A DNA stretch of 5,421 nt. Origin: CADDZP01 sp035948135 (lineage in GTDB: Bacteria > Actinomycetota > Acidimicrobiia > Acidimicrobiales > AC-14). Made by a program: the position numbers and the translations under genes. The notes under the pieces were generated by a model that worked only from the letters and a program-made list of their open reading frames with translations, was not told the DNA's origin and made no database searches. The stretch lies in the NCBI GenBank assembly GCA_035948135.1, contig DASZJL010000119.1, positions 1 to 5,421 of the forward strand, read 5' to 3'. Below are positions 4,901-5,421 of the stretch, one piece after another; within the stretch, counting starts at the first letter, position 1; every line of letters starts with the position of its first letter.

Positions 4901-5421
4901 TCCGCTCCGCCGGCGACCAGTCGGCAACGTCCCGAGGAGATCCTCGCCCAGACGCTGAGCGCAGCGCCCCACCCCGAAGCCACCGAAGGATGGTCGGAGC
5001 GGGGACGGCGCATCTTCCTCATCGCCATGGCCGCCGCGGGCGTCGTCCTGGTCGTGGCCGGCCTCCTCGTCACCAAGCAGCTGGCCCCCGGACCGGGGAA
5101 TCCCACCCCGCTGGAGAGCGGTCCCGGCAACGGCCTCGCCAGCCAGCTTCTGCATAACGAGCAGCCGGCCCCGCCGGCGCCGTCAACCATCAACATCCCG
5201 CTTCCGACGACGCCGACGACGCGGCCGCAGAAGGAAGCCTCGCAGGCGGCCAAGCTGCTGCCGGCGCCGGCCAACACGGCCCCGTCGCAGCAGACCCAGT
5301 CAACTGCGCCGACGCCCACGACGGCGCCACCGCCGCCACGGTCGCCGTCGACCACCCTGCCGTGCGGGCTCCTCGGTCAGAGCCTGCAGCAGGCCCAGAT
5401 CCTCCCCTGCGGAGCGGCGAC
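4859..5421 (+). CDS. Single-pass membrane protein with Pro/Thr-rich outer region (partial, unrecognised)
   Basis: I do not recognise this gene; 187 codons are visible before the right edge. The protein has a polar N-terminal segment (1-45), a positively charged patch E-R-G-R-R (48-51), one strongly hydrophobic helix (about 52-71, I-F-L-I-A-M-A-A-A-G-V-V-L-V-V-A-G-L-L-V), then a long Pro/Thr/Ala/Gln-rich stretch (about 75-167) with little predicted fold. Two cysteines follow (C169-G-L-L-G-Q and I-L-P-C184-G), which could form a disulfide outside the cell. Arginines before the helix and the low-charge Pro/Thr region after it suggest N-terminus inside, C-terminus outside. The ATG at 4859 is the first usable start after an in-frame stop at 4829; its ribosome site is weak (GTGGG). 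Pro/Thr linkers of this kind usually cross or anchor in the cell wall. No link to the steroid genes is visible. Confidence 0.72.
   Translation, partial: MGKNHGSAQNGEVPSAPPATSRQRPEEILAQTLSAAPHPEATEGWSERGRRIFLIAMAAAGVVLVVAGLLVTKQLAPGPGNPTPLESGPGNGLASQLLHNEQPAPPAPSTINIPLPTTPTTRPQKEASQAAKLLPAPANTAPSQQTQSTAPTPTTAPPPPRSPSTTLPCGLLGQSLQQAQILPCGAA

Noticed and set aside
4828..5157. Plus-strand frame starting TTG at 4828, in a different frame from the ATG at 4859
   Set aside because: Its product is Arg/Pro/His-rich and unstructured and stops early; the overlapping frame from 4859 stays open to the window end with a clear transmembrane helix.
4819..5355. 178-codon minus-strand frame opposite the membrane-protein gene
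   Set aside because: The plus-strand frame has a coherent topology (basic patch, helix, Pro/Thr linker, Cys pair), while the minus frame is Gly/Ala/Ser-rich with no ribosome site or domain.
5160..5360. Apparent tandem repeat of CCGACGACG-like units
   Set aside because: These are Pro/Thr codons in a low-complexity coding linker, irregular in spacing, and not a minisatellite or CRISPR-like array.

Overview
The window is GC-rich with strong codon-position GC bias, densely packed genes and overlapping start/stop codons. Every recognisable protein most resembles actinobacterial steroid-degradation enzymes. An actinobacterium is the best guess. A Pro/Thr-rich membrane protein at the right edge would fit an Acidimicrobiia-like lineage, but that placement is only an impression.

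Left and centre (1-3914, minus strand): one tightly coupled operon, read right to left. It runs echA20, ipdA, ipdB, ipdC, a stand-alone zinc-ribbon/OB-fold (DUF35) protein, and the first 18 codons of an SCP2/lipid-transfer-type thiolase cut by the window edge. The first four genes match, in content and order, the Mycobacterium tuberculosis block Rv3550-Rv3553, which opens the last two rings (C and D) of cholesterol and related steroids after HIP has been activated to its CoA thioester. Junctions overlap by 8, 4, 4 and 1 nt. The only gap is between ipdC and the DUF35 gene. It looks like a roughly 95-bp insertion flanked by 13-bp direct repeats, carrying two GC hairpins and a 32-codon reading frame coupled at both ends.

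Centre (3915-3975): a 61-bp divergent promoter region. Both flanking genes use TTG starts with purine-rich ribosome binding sites, and there are two inverted repeats that could be an operator or RNA structure.

Right (3976-4749, plus strand): a classical NADP(H)-type short-chain dehydrogenase, transcribed divergently from echA20 as Rv3549c is in M. tuberculosis. Its substrate is probably a hydroxylated CoA ester of the same pathway, but this is inferred from position only.

Far right (4750-5421): a 109-bp spacer with several short inverted repeats, then the start of an unrecognised single-pass membrane protein with a Pro/Thr-rich outer region, apparently unrelated to the steroid genes.

How the genes would work together: the dehydrogenase and IpdC prepare the indane-dione CoA intermediate (HIEC-CoA), EchA20 hydrolyses ring D, and the IpdA-IpdB heteromer hydrolyses ring C to a linear dioxo-diacid CoA. 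A thiolase then removes acetyl-CoA. The DUF35/thiolase pair placed directly downstream may supply that last step, or an unrelated aldolase/thiolase step. It is the least standard part of an otherwise known system.
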